Of a stretch of 64,000 nucleotides of DNA, positions 1 to 8,300 are shown in pieces. The position numbers and the translations under genes are program-made. The first letter of the stretch is position 1, and the number at the start of each line of letters is the position of its first letter. This stretch comes from Pseudomonas helmanticensis. GTDB lineage: Bacteria; Pseudomonadota; Gammaproteobacteria; Pseudomonadales; Pseudomonadaceae. The notes beneath the pieces are model-generated. The model saw nothing but the letters and a program-made list of their open reading frames with translations. It did no database searches and had not been told where the DNA came from. The DNA lies in NCBI RefSeq assembly GCF_900182985.1, contig NZ_FXUY01000001.1:4988501-5052500 (forward strand). The letters run 5' to 3'.

Positions 1-1499
1 CCAGTGGCGCTGAAAGTCAGCTCGACGCCGGCCTCACGCGCATCTTGCTGCGTTTGCCGAAGACTGCGCTGCAACCGCGAGTGCAGATCAGTGCTGGCGG
101 CGGCCTTCATCTGCCAGCGCAGATAAATCGCGCCTTCATCAGTGCTGTCCGGCAACGCCTGGCTGAACTGCATCGGCGAGCGTTCACGACGGCCGCGCGA
201 TCGATCCTGAGCGAACGTACGCAGGCCTCGGTGGGCGCTGGTCTGGCCGCGAATCAGTCCGGCGTTGGCCAAAGGCTCATTGGCTCGCAGGAATGGATTG
301 GCGGCGGGCAGATGCCAGTGCTCGCTGAAGTTATCCACAGTGCCGATTTCGCTGAGGATCTGTGTGAGGGCTTCAGCGCCTCTATCGGACAAGCCATTTT
401 CAAGCTGCTCACTGTCGAGCCGCGCCAGTTGCAGCGCGCCGCTGACTTGCTGCTGACGTTCAAGCAGGGCCGCGTATTCTTTGCGCAGTGGCGCCCAATC
501 TTGCTGAGCGAAGAAATTCAGCCAATCCAGGATCTGCTCGCGAATGGCATTTAACGATTCCGGTGGCGCGGTGAATTCCAGCTGCAACAACGCTTGCCCG
601 TTGAAGTGATAAACCGGCGCGGCTTTCAAGCCATCTGCCAGCTTCTGCTGCTGCAAATGCGCGGGCAACCCGCCGGGTTTGGTGCTGTTCAGCCAATGAC
701 AAAGAAACGCCAAAGCCTCGACAGACGACTCAGGCAAGTAATCAAACGCAAACAGAAAATTGCCGCGTCGCTCACTGACCTGTTGATAACTTTTCACCGT
801 CAGCGGCACGGTTGCCGCCTGCGCAACGTTATCCCCAGCCGGTAAGGCTTGTGAAAACTGCTCAGCCAGCGCTTTCAATTCTTCGAAACTCTGCGGCCCA
901 ACCAGGCTCAAGGTCATCTGCCCAGTCTGATAAAACTGCTGATGGAAATCGTTGAGCGCCTGTTGAAACGCAGCCTGCTCGACTTGCAGGCTGTCCCGAT
1001 TCCCCGCATGAAACCCGCGCAACGGATGCTCTGCCGGTAATCCTTCGAACAAGGCAAATTGCTGCTGCGCCGCAGGATCTTGCGACCAGGCGATAAATTC
1101 TGCCTGCAACACTTCCCGTTCCCGCAACTGATCTTCCGGTTTCATACGTGGCTGGGCGAGCATGTCTGACAGACGCTCCAGCCCAGCGCTGAACGCTTTA
1201 GTCGGCAACTCAAAGAAATAATCAGTGGTACGTTCCCGGGTGCTGGCGTTCACCTGGCCACCGTGACCTTGCACGTAGGCCATCAGCCCTTCGCCCGCAG
1301 GAAAACGCTCGGTGCCGAGAAACAGCAGATGCTCAAGGAAATGCGCCAGCCCCGGCCACGCCAGCGGCACGTCATGACTACCGGCAGCCACGCGCAATGC
1401 GGCGGCGCTGCGCTTCAAACCGGGCACATGACGCAGGGTCACACGCAAGCCGTTGGCCAGGGTTTCAGTATGGGGGCGGGGGTGAGTCGGCGCAGGCAT
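1..1499 (-). CDS. pqqF: PqqF-like M16 zinc peptidase (3' end outside window)
   Basis: The frame opens at ATG 1497-1499 and is still open at base 1, so about 499 N-terminal residues are present and the C-terminus is missing. Near residue 53 it carries AHFLEHLLFLG, the inverted HxxEH zinc site of the insulinase/M16 family, and the rest reads as the duplicated M16 half-domains. In Pseudomonas such a protein, PqqF, sits next to the pqq genes and is thought to trim the PqqA precursor peptide during PQQ cofactor synthesis. A GGAAG ribosome site lies just upstream. The gene starts 38 bases after davA on the same strand, the order known from P. putida. The remaining pqq genes, expected beyond base 1, cannot be seen. 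Another M16 peptidase is possible but less likely given davAB next door. Confidence 0.85.
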   Translation of the reverse strand, partial: MPAPTHPRPHTETLANGLRVTLRHVPGLKRSAAALRVAAGSHDVPLAWPGLAHFLEHLLFLGTERFPAGEGLMAYVQGHGGQVNASTRERTTDYFFELPTKAFSAGLERLSDMLAQPRMKPEDQLREREVLQAEFIAWSQDPAAQQQFALFEGLPAEHPLRGFHAGNRDSLQVEQAAFQQALNDFHQQFYQTGQMTLSLVGPQSFEELKALAEQFSQALPAGDNVAQAATVPLTVKSYQQVSERRGNFLFAFDYLPESSVEALAFLCHWLNSTKPGGLPAHLQQQKLADGLKAAPVYHFNGQALLQLEFTAPPESLNAIREQILDWLNFFAQQDWAPLRKEYAALLERQQQVSGALQLARLDSEQLENGLSDRGAEALTQILSEIGTVDNFSEHWHLPAANPFLRANEPLANAGLIRGQTSAHRGLRTFAQDRSRGRRERSPMQFSQALPDSTDEGAIYLRWQMKAAASTDLHSRLQRSLRQTQQDAREAGVELTFSAT

Positions 1500-1537
1500 G
1501 GGCACTTCCAGAACAGTGAAGTGCCAATGCTAGCGGA

Positions 1538-2332
1538 TTAGCGCTGGTTCAGCGCGCCGTAAAGCTCGGGGCGACGATCGCTGAGGTAGAGATTGGCTGC
1601 GCGCGAGTCGAGCATCAACTGCCGATCAAGCTCGCCGATGATCAACGCTTCGTCGAGTCCGGCCTGGGCGATGCGACTACCATCCGGCGCGGCGAGGCTG
1701 CTTTGCCCGCAATAATGGATGTCGCCTTCGTGGCCGCAATAGTTGGCGTAGGCCACGTAGCACTGGTTTTCGAAGGCGCGCGAACGCACGGTGACATCGG
1801 CGACGAAATCGAACGGGATCATGTTCGCGGTCGGCACCAGAATCAACTCGGCGCCGGCGAGTGCCAGACGCCGGGTGTTTTCCGGAAATTCCAGGTCGTA
1901 GCAGATCAGGAAACCTAGCTTCCAGCCATTGAGTTCGACGATGGGGAAATCATCCTCACCCGGGCTGAACATCGAGCGATCCAGATCACCAAACAGATGC
2001 GTTTTACGGTAATTGCACAGGCGCTCACCGTGCGAATCGATCAACTGCACGGCGTTGTAGATCTGACCGTCAGCGGTGCGTTCCGGATACCCGTAAACAA
2101 TCGCCAGCCCGGCTGCCTTGGCGATCCGGCCGATCTGTTGCGCCCATTCTCCGTTGTAGACCTCAGCCAGCGTGCTGACCGCCTCGGCCCCGATGTTGTA
2201 GCCGGTCATGAACATCTCCGGCAGCACCAGCAAGTCCGCACCCTTGGCCTCCATCGCCAGTTGATGCAGGCGCTGCAGGTTGGCGGCGGGGTCCAGTGGC
2301 AGCGGTGGACATTGGTAAAGGGCTACACGCAT
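1538..2332 (-). CDS. davA: 5-aminopentanamidase (delta-aminovaleramidase) DavA
   Basis: This 264-residue nitrilase-superfamily amidohydrolase has the full catalytic triad: Glu39 (LLVLPEMF), Lys110 (NYRKTHLF) and Cys144 (GFLICYDLEFPE). In the aminovalerate route of lysine breakdown DavA hydrolyses 5-aminopentanamide to 5-aminovalerate and ammonia in the cytoplasm. The substrate is not readable from the fold. It is assigned because the gene lies 12 bases downstream of davB, the enzyme that makes that amide, the same order as in P. putida. An AGAGGAA ribosome site precedes the ATG. No signal peptide is seen. A different C-N hydrolase substrate is the only real alternative. Confidence 0.9.
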   Translation of the reverse strand: MRVALYQCPPLPLDPAANLQRLHQLAMEAKGADLLVLPEMFMTGYNIGAEAVSTLAEVYNGEWAQQIGRIAKAAGLAIVYGYPERTADGQIYNAVQLIDSHGERLCNYRKTHLFGDLDRSMFSPGEDDFPIVELNGWKLGFLICYDLEFPENTRRLALAGAELILVPTANMIPFDFVADVTVRSRAFENQCYVAYANYCGHEGDIHYCGQSSLAAPDGSRIAQAGLDEALIIGELDRQLMLDSRAANLYLSDRRPELYGALNQR

Positions 2333-2344
2333 CAGGGATTCCTC

Positions 2345-4027
2345 TTACTCGGGCAGGGCGATAGGGCCGATGTCTTTGAACACATCACCTGGGCCGGGGT
2401 TCGCTTTATGTGTCGAACCGCCGAAATGCTTCATGATCCCCCACACCGCGTTGAGCGAGGTTTGTACCGCGCCTTCGACCCATGCCGGCGTCCACGAAAC
2501 GTCGTCGCCAGCGATGAAAATTCCGCGTTGCTCGGCGGGCATGTCGTCCTGCATGAAGTGCGCGTACATGCGCTGGTTGTAGCGGTAGTGGCCGGGCAGT
2601 GCGCCTTTGAACGCACCGAGGAAATACGGATCGGCTTCCCAGGAAACGGTGATCGGATCGCCAATGATCCGTGCGGCAATGTCGACTTTCGGGTAGATCT
2701 TTTTCAACGCGTTCAGCGCCAGTTCAACGCGTTTTTCCACCGGGTGCGGGAGCATCTTCAAGGCGTCGCTCATCCACGAGTACGACAAGCAGATCACGCC
2801 CGGTTTGTCGTCTCCGTTGTCGAACAGATAGGTGCCACGGGTCAGGCGATCGGTGAGGGTCATGCTCATCAAATCGCGGCCGGTCTCCGGGTCCTTGTCC
2901 TTCCAGAACGGCCGGTCGACCATCACGAAAGTCTTCGAAGATTGCATGTAGCGAGTGCGATCAAGCGCCATCCACATCTTCTGCGAGAACAGGGTTTCGT
3001 CGCACTCGATCTGCGTGGTCAGCAGCCAGCTCTGGCAAGTGGTGAGCACAGCAGCGTATTCGCGGGTGTCGCCGTTGTTGTCGGTGACGGCGAAACGGCC
3101 ATCCGGCGCATGAGCGATTTTCTTCACGCCGGAGCGCGGCGCGCCACGGTGCAGGGATTTCAGACTGGTGCCTTCTGGCCAATGCACGCAGCGCTCCGGC
3201 ACATGCCGCCAGATGCCTTGCGGTACTTGCTCGACGCCGCCGACCACCAGGTGTTGGTGATCGTCGCAGTTGGTCATCACCACGCGGAAGATTTCCAGCA
3301 TCGAGTTAGGGAAATCCGAGTCCCAGCCGCCGGTACCGAAACCGACCTGACCGAATACTTCGCGGTGATGGAACGACAGTTTGGCGAAGGCTTCCGAGGT
3401 GGCGACGAAGTCATAGAACGTGCGGTCGTCCCACAGCGGCACCAAGGTGTTCCACAACTCTTTCAGGCGCGGCACATCACGGTCACGGATGGCTTGCTGG
3501 ATATCGGCGAACTGCGAGCCGGCTTCCAGTGCATCCGCCCAGGCGTCAGCCACTTCCTGGAACAGCGCAGGAAGATCCGCCAGTTTCTGTGCGTAGTGGG
3601 TTTTGCCTTCCAGGTCGATCACGGTGCTGCCGGAGGCTGGCGTCAACGGGTTCGGAAAAGGTTTGGTCGCAAGCCCGAGCTTGTCGACGTAGTGATAGAA
3701 CGCCGTGGAAGAGACCGGGAAGCGCATGCCGCCAAGTTCAGCGACGATGCCATCGGTGCCGTTGAAAGCTTGCGAGCGCAAACGACCACCAAGCTTCGAC
3801 GCCTCATAAACCACCGGTTTCAGGCCAAGCTTCATCAGCTCGTAAGCGGCCACCAGACCGGCAATGCCTGCGCCGACAATCGCCACTTCGGCGCCGTGAT
3901 TATGTTCAGGAATACTACCGAGGCCGGCCGGGTGTTCGATCCAGTCGTCAAACGCGAACGGAAAGTCCGGGCCGAAAATGGTGACTGGTTTCTTACCGTC
4001 TGCAGGATGGCGATTGTTCTTGTTCAT
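2345..4027 (-). CDS. davB: L-lysine 2-monooxygenase DavB
   Basis: This 560-residue flavin amine-oxidase family protein has the Rossmann dinucleotide motif VAIVGAGIAG at residues 48-57 and the C-terminal FAD-binding block GIFIAGDDVSWTPAW near residue 510. DavB and the related tryptophan 2-monooxygenases oxidatively decarboxylate an amino acid to its amide. With davA directly downstream, lysine to 5-aminopentanamide is the reasonable assignment. It is the first gene of a davB-davA(-pqqF) transcription unit. An Lrp/AsnC regulator is encoded 224 bases upstream on the same strand and is the obvious candidate controller. Tryptophan monooxygenase is the main alternative annotation and is argued against by the davA partner. 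Confidence 0.88.
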   Translation of the reverse strand: MNKNNRHPADGKKPVTIFGPDFPFAFDDWIEHPAGLGSIPEHNHGAEVAIVGAGIAGLVAAYELMKLGLKPVVYEASKLGGRLRSQAFNGTDGIVAELGGMRFPVSSTAFYHYVDKLGLATKPFPNPLTPASGSTVIDLEGKTHYAQKLADLPALFQEVADAWADALEAGSQFADIQQAIRDRDVPRLKELWNTLVPLWDDRTFYDFVATSEAFAKLSFHHREVFGQVGFGTGGWDSDFPNSMLEIFRVVMTNCDDHQHLVVGGVEQVPQGIWRHVPERCVHWPEGTSLKSLHRGAPRSGVKKIAHAPDGRFAVTDNNGDTREYAAVLTTCQSWLLTTQIECDETLFSQKMWMALDRTRYMQSSKTFVMVDRPFWKDKDPETGRDLMSMTLTDRLTRGTYLFDNGDDKPGVICLSYSWMSDALKMLPHPVEKRVELALNALKKIYPKVDIAARIIGDPITVSWEADPYFLGAFKGALPGHYRYNQRMYAHFMQDDMPAEQRGIFIAGDDVSWTPAWVEGAVQTSLNAVWGIMKHFGGSTHKANPGPGDVFKDIGPIALPE

Positions 4028-4190
4028 GGTTGACCTTGCTGGCGACCCGACGCGGGATGCGCGTCTGAGTATAGGAAAAGATGCCAGCCATTCTAGGGAG
4101 CGTAGAGTACGTTAATAAGACGCAAAGTGTCGTCGTTTTGCCAATAAGCTGATCAATCTGACGAATGCTGCCTGCACACCGACCAAAATG

Positions 4191-4219
4191 TGGGAGCCGG
4201 GCTTGCCCGCGAAGAGGCC
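4191..4219. repeat. REP element (single copy)
   Basis: The segment GTGGGAGCCGGGCTTGCCCGC plus GAAGAGG is a lone half of the common fluorescens-group REP palindrome. It lies in the spacer between the Lrp-type regulator and davB and may form a hairpin in the mRNA crossing this gap. Confidence 0.7.
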
Positions 4220-4251
4220 TTATCAGCCAACCGAAATGATATGGCCAACAC

Positions 4252-4713
4252 TCAAACCGGCTGCCCCCGATCAATCTTGCTACTCAAAATAATCGAGGTC
4301 GTCGTCTTCTCCACCCCATCCACGCTACCAATCTGATCCAGTAACTGATCGAGCTGCTCCGGCGAATCCGTACGCAACCACGCCACATAATCAAACTCGC
4401 CACTCACCGCACACAACTGCTGCACCTGCGCCATCGCACTCAACCGGCGCACTACCTCTTTGCCGGAACGCGGCTGCACCTTGATCCCGACGTAGGCCTG
4501 CAAGCCGCCATCGACCACGCGCTGGCCCAGACGTACGCCATAACCGGTGATGACCTTGGCCTTTTCCAGCCGCGCCAATCGAGAGGTCACGGTGGTGCGC
4601 GCAATGCCTAATTGCCGGGCAAGCATGGCCACACTTTCGCGGGCGTTGATTTGCAGTGCGGCGATTAGCTGACGGTCGATTTCATCGAGTGCGGGCGGGC
4701 GGGTGTCTGGCAA
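4252..4713 (-). CDS. Lrp/AsnC family transcriptional regulator
   Basis: This 153-residue protein has an N-terminal winged helix-turn-helix (LDEIDRQLIAALQINAR to about residue 60) and a C-terminal RAM/AsnC ligand domain (YVGIKVQPRSG to the end). That is the standard two-domain layout and length. Such regulators bind amino acids and control nearby catabolic genes. Lying directly upstream of davB on the same strand, it is a good candidate for the lysine-responsive regulator of davBA, which is inference. The chosen start is TTG at 4711-4713 with GGAG at 4721-4724, seven bases away. The nearby ATG at 4724-4726 is out of frame. Confidence 0.85.
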   Translation of the reverse strand: MPDTRPPALDEIDRQLIAALQINARESVAMLARQLGIARTTVTSRLARLEKAKVITGYGVRLGQRVVDGGLQAYVGIKVQPRSGKEVVRRLSAMAQVQQLCAVSGEFDYVAWLRTDSPEQLDQLLDQIGSVDGVEKTTTSIILSSKIDRGQPV

Positions 4714-4764
4714 GGGGCGGCTCCATGAGGGGGGGTGAATTACGCATGTTACAAGACTACCAAG

Positions 4765-4961
4765 TTGACACGACGCTGATCCTTGTCAAAGATGTGGGCA
4801 AGAGCGCGAAATCTGCTGCCTTGCAGGGCTTCAGCAGACGTAGGTACCTCAGCGATGCTGCTACGTCGGTGTAAGGTGAGACCTCTAATCCAATTTCCTG
4901 AGGATGCAGATATCAGGATTTGAATACCCATGGGGCAGCCTTAATGCTGCCCTTTTTATTT
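4765..4961 (+). ncRNA. Candidate small RNA with intrinsic terminator
   Basis: A perfect TTGACA box lies at 4765-4770. Seventeen bases on is a weak -10 (AAAGAT, 4788-4793), which would start a transcript near 4800. The predicted RNA has a TCTGCTG/CAGCAGA stem (4812-4818 with 4832-4838), an alternative GACGTAG/CTACGTC stem (4837-4843 with 4861-4867) enclosing CAGC/GCTG, two unpaired AGGAT motifs, and a terminator GGGCAGC-6-GCTGCCC followed by TTTTTATTT (4933-4960). No reading frame on this strand looks coding. It is divergent from the Lrp-type gene. I do not recognise the family. A long 5' leader is unlikely, because no plus-strand gene follows. Confidence 0.45.
4933..4960 (+). terminator. Intrinsic terminator of candidate small RNA
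   Basis: A 7-bp GC-rich stem (4933-4939 with 4946-4952) with loop CTTAAT is followed directly by TTTTTATTT. No protein gene ends upstream on this strand. Confidence 0.75.
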
Positions 4962-4982
4962 GCCTGCGTAAGGGGCGGGCAC

Positions 4983-5150
4983 TATCATCGCCACCTCAGC
5001 ACTGACCGGAACCTTGGTAGCAAGGGGTGTTGATTTCGGTGGCGCAAGTCACTCCCAGCCAGTGAGCGGGATATGCGGGTAGCCGTGAAAGAACAAGCCG
5101 ATAGAGATTCACAGAAAGCCCTGATGCGAAAGCGTCGGGGCTTTCTGCTT
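4983..5150 (+). ncRNA. Structured RNA element beside tRNA, possibly C4-type antisense RNA
   Basis: Several helices fit together. CGCCACC (4989-4995) pairs with GGTGGCG (5038-5044) and encloses CCTTG-GTAG-CAAGG (5012-5025). TCACT pairs with AGTGA (5049-5053 with 5061-5065), GTGAA with TTCAC (5085-5089 with 5108-5112), and a perfect 16-bp stem capped by a GAAA loop closes the element (5112-5147). A promoter-like pair TTGCCT-17-TATCAT (4960-4988) lies just upstream, although its start point near 4995 would cut off the first helix, so processing from a longer RNA is also possible. The layout reminds me of phage C4/P4-immunity antisense RNAs; I cannot confirm this. The adjacent tRNA is a typical integration site. 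Confidence 0.4.
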
Positions 5151-5250
5151 TCCAGTGCTTCCAAAAGTTAAAAGGCTGAAGGAGAAAAATGGTGTGAGTT
5201 GCGCGGTTTCGGATAACTGATGTTTTTTGACGTTTACCGATCGACCGCCC

Positions 5251-5280
5251 AAGAAAAAGCCGCGCATTTAGCGCGGCTTT
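5251..5280 (-). terminator. Intrinsic terminator of tRNA-Ile2
   Basis: Read on the minus strand, AAAGCCGCGC and GCGCGGCTTT form a 10-bp hairpin with a 5-base loop, followed by TTC TTG after further T residues. It begins six bases past the encoded CCA end of the tRNA. Confidence 0.8.
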
Positions 5281-5285
5281 CAATT

Positions 5286-5362
5286 TGGTGGGCCCACACG
5301 GACTTGAACCGTGGACCAAAGGATTATGAGTCCTCTGCTCTAACCAACTGAGCTATAGGCCC
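5286..5362 (-). tRNA. ileX: tRNA-Ile2 with CAU anticodon
   Basis: The minus strand folds into a full cloverleaf of 77 bases with encoded CCA (5286-5288). The acceptor arms are GGGCCTA and TGGGCCC, the D arm is GCTC/GAGC, and the anticodon loop is CTCATAA. The T arm is of the GGTTCAAGTCC type. CAU is shared by Met and Ile2 tRNAs. The body resembles the E. coli Ile2 tRNA rather than elongator or initiator Met, so C34 is expected to be changed to lysidine by TilS to read AUA. It is often mislabelled tRNA-Met. The gene is on its own transcription unit with a terminator just downstream. Confidence 0.9.
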
Positions 5363-5377
5363 TCAGTAGGTCGCGGA

Positions 5378-8300
5378 TTATAGCGACGGTTTCTCGGCTG
5401 TGCTATCCGAATAATCCGATACGGTTACACGAAGAAACGTTGCCGCGAATTCTTCCGGTGGCAGCGGCAGGCTGACGATGTAGCCCTGGATCTGTTCGCA
5501 GCCTTCGGCGGCGAGGAATTGCTGCTGTGCCTGGGTTTCCACACCCTCGGCGATGACGGTGAATTGCATGCTGCGGCCCAGTGCGATGATGGCCCGGACA
5601 ATCGCCGCATCGTGGGGGTCATCGGGCAGCCCACGGACGAAGGACTGGTCAATTTTAAGGATGTCCAGCGGCAAGCGCTTGAGGTAGCTGAGCGAGGAAT
5701 AGCCGGTGCCGAAGTCATCGATCGCGAGTTGAACGCCGAGGTGTTTGAGTTGGTGCAGCACGGCCAGCGCCTCTTCGGCCTGACTCATGATGAAATTCTC
5801 GGTAATTTCCAGTTGCAGTAAATCCGGCATCAGGCCGTTGTCGTTGAGCAATTGTTCGATGCGGCCGAGCAGGTTCGGCTGACGCAATTGTGCGCCGGCG
5901 AGGTTCACCGACAATGGGCCGAGGCTGTCATAGACCTGATTCCACTCGAACATCTGCCGGCACGCGGTCTCCAGCACCCAGTCGCCGATCTGCAGAATCA
6001 TGCCGTTCTCTTCGGCGAGCGGGATGAAGTGCTCAGGTGGTACTTCGCCGAAGGTCGGGTGCCGCCAGCGGATCAGTGCTTCAGCGCCGACCAGACGGTG
6101 GTCGTCGAGGCTGATTTTTGGCTGGTAATAGAGGTGCAACTCATCGCGCTCGATGGCTCGGCGCAGTTCGTGCTCCAGCGCCACACGCTCACTGGCTTGG
6201 GCGGTGAGGTCGCGGGTATAGCTCTCGACGCGGTTGCGGCCCTTGGCTTTGGAGCGGTACATCGCCGCGTCGGCGTTTTTCACCAGCGTAGCGACGTCGC
6301 AACCGTCACGTGGGTACAAGCTGGTGCCGATGCTCGCGCTGATGAAGAACTCATGCTCACCGGCCTGGAACGGCGCGCCGAAGCAGTTGAGCAGCTTGGT
6401 GGCGATGTTGTCGGCGTCGCTGGCCTGCTGCAGGCCGGGCAGCAGGATGATGAATTCATCGCCGCCCAGTCGCGCCACGGTATCGATGTCGCGCAGTTGC
6501 TCTTTGAGGCGCACGGCGATGCCCTTGAGCAGCAGGTCGCCGACCGGGTGGCCGAGGCTGTCGTTGATGTGTTTGAAGCGATCAAGATCGAGGAACAGCA
6601 CAGCGCCCTGACCACCGTTTTCCTGCTGATTGTTCAGTGCCATGAGCAGACGACTTTCGAACAGCGTGCGGTTCGGCAGGCCGGTCAGTGGGTCGTGGTG
6701 TGCCTGATAGTCGAGCTTGGCCTGCGCATGCTTGAGACTGGAGATGTCGGCGAACACGGCGACAAAGTGGGTAATGAATTTGTCGCGGTTACGCACGGCG
6801 CTGATGGTCAGCCAGCTCGGGTACAACTCGCCGTTCTTGCGTCGGTTGGAAATTTCGCCTTGCCAATGCCCCTCGTCGGTCAACTGATGCCACATCGCCG
6901 CGTAGAACGCGCTGTCATGCAGGCCGGAGGCGAGCAGACGCGGCGTGTGGCCGAGCGCCTCGCTTTCGCTGTAACCGGTGATTTCGGTGAAGGCCCGATT
7001 GACCGCGCTGATGTGCTGCTGGGTGTCGGTGATCAATACGCCTTCGGCGGTGCTCTCGAACACAGTTGCCGCCTGCTGCAATTTTTCCTGCATCAGATGG
7101 CGTTCGGTAATGTCCCGGGCGATGGTTAGCATGCAGTCTTCTTCGCCGATTGGCAGAGGTCGGCTGGAGACTTCGCAAAGGCGGATCAGCCCGTCGCTGC
7201 GGCGGATATGGCAGGTGAAGTCGCGTACGAAACCGTCACGATGCAGCAGATCGAGCATCTGTTTGCGTTCGTTGAGATTGACCCAGATGCCCAGATCCAG
7301 CGCCGAGCGATCCACCGACATCGCGCTGTTGAAACCGGTGATGCGGCTGAAGCCTTCGTTGACCTCCAGCAGCAGGCCATCGCTCTGGCGTGACAACAGC
7401 AAGCCATCGGGCGAGGCATGAAACGCCTTGGCGAACTTCTCTTCCGAGGTTTGCAGTTGCTGCTGGGTTTCCTTGAGCTGAGTAATGTCGCGCACCACTA
7501 CCACCAGTGCCGGAGTGGTGTCGAGGTCGAACGGCTCGGCGGAAATCAGGCCGGTAAATACTTGGCCGTTGTTGCGGCGAAAGGGCATTTCCAGGTTGCG
7601 GATGCTGCCGGCCTGCAAGCGCTGCAACAGGCCCGGACCGACCCCGGGAATGCCCCAGATATTCAGATCGGTGGCGGTCTGGCCAATGACTTCTTCGGCC
7701 TTCAGTCCGATCTGTTCCTCAAACGCTTCGTTGACCTCCAGCAAACAGCCATCGGACAGCCGCGCGATTACCAGAATGTCCGGGCATTGCTGGAATACCG
7801 AAGCAAATTTCTGCTCGGACAGGCGCAAAGCCTCTTCGGTGCGCTTGGTCTCACTGATGTCGATCATCAAGCCGCGCATCACCGGCTCATGACCGTGTTC
7901 GATCAGGCTGACAATGTCGCGCACCCACAGGCAGCGCCCATCGGCGGTGATTACCCGATAGTCGAGCGTGTGATCGCGACCCTCGCGTACGGCGTCATCA
8001 CAGATGGCCTGAGCTCGGGTCAGATCTGCCGGATGAATGATATTTCGCCAGAAACCCGGAATCAGCCAGTGCGATTGTGGATAACCGAGCAGATCTTCGG
8101 CGTGCGGGGACACATAGCTGTAGGTGAAGTCGCTCATCCGCGCTTCCCAGGCGATGGCCGACAGGCTCTCCACCAGCCCGCGATAGTGATACTCGCTGCT
8201 GCGCAACTCCTGCTCGAGGTCGATTCGCCGGGCGATTTCCGAACTCAGGCGCCGGTTGATGCGGATCACCACGGCCAGCACGATCACCAGCAGGAGCAAG

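Larger units (their letters stand above)
4714..5285. other. Gene-free stretch with two RNA candidates
   Basis: These 572 bases between the Lrp-type regulator and the tRNA hold no convincing protein gene. They contain a consensus -35 box, a run of hairpins ending in an intrinsic terminator (4765-4960), a second structured element with a 16-bp hairpin (4983-5150), and the terminator of the minus-strand tRNA (5251-5280). Short open frames here have no supported start or family resemblance. Confidence 0.7.

Noticed and set aside
1997..4033. Open frame of 678 codons opposite davA-davB
   Set aside because: It crosses two real genes on the other strand and shows no protein family.
4996..5319. 107-codon minus-strand frame overlapping the tRNA
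   Set aside because: It runs through the tRNA gene and its terminator and covers the predicted RNA hairpins. Such hypothetical proteins near tRNAs are usually artefacts.
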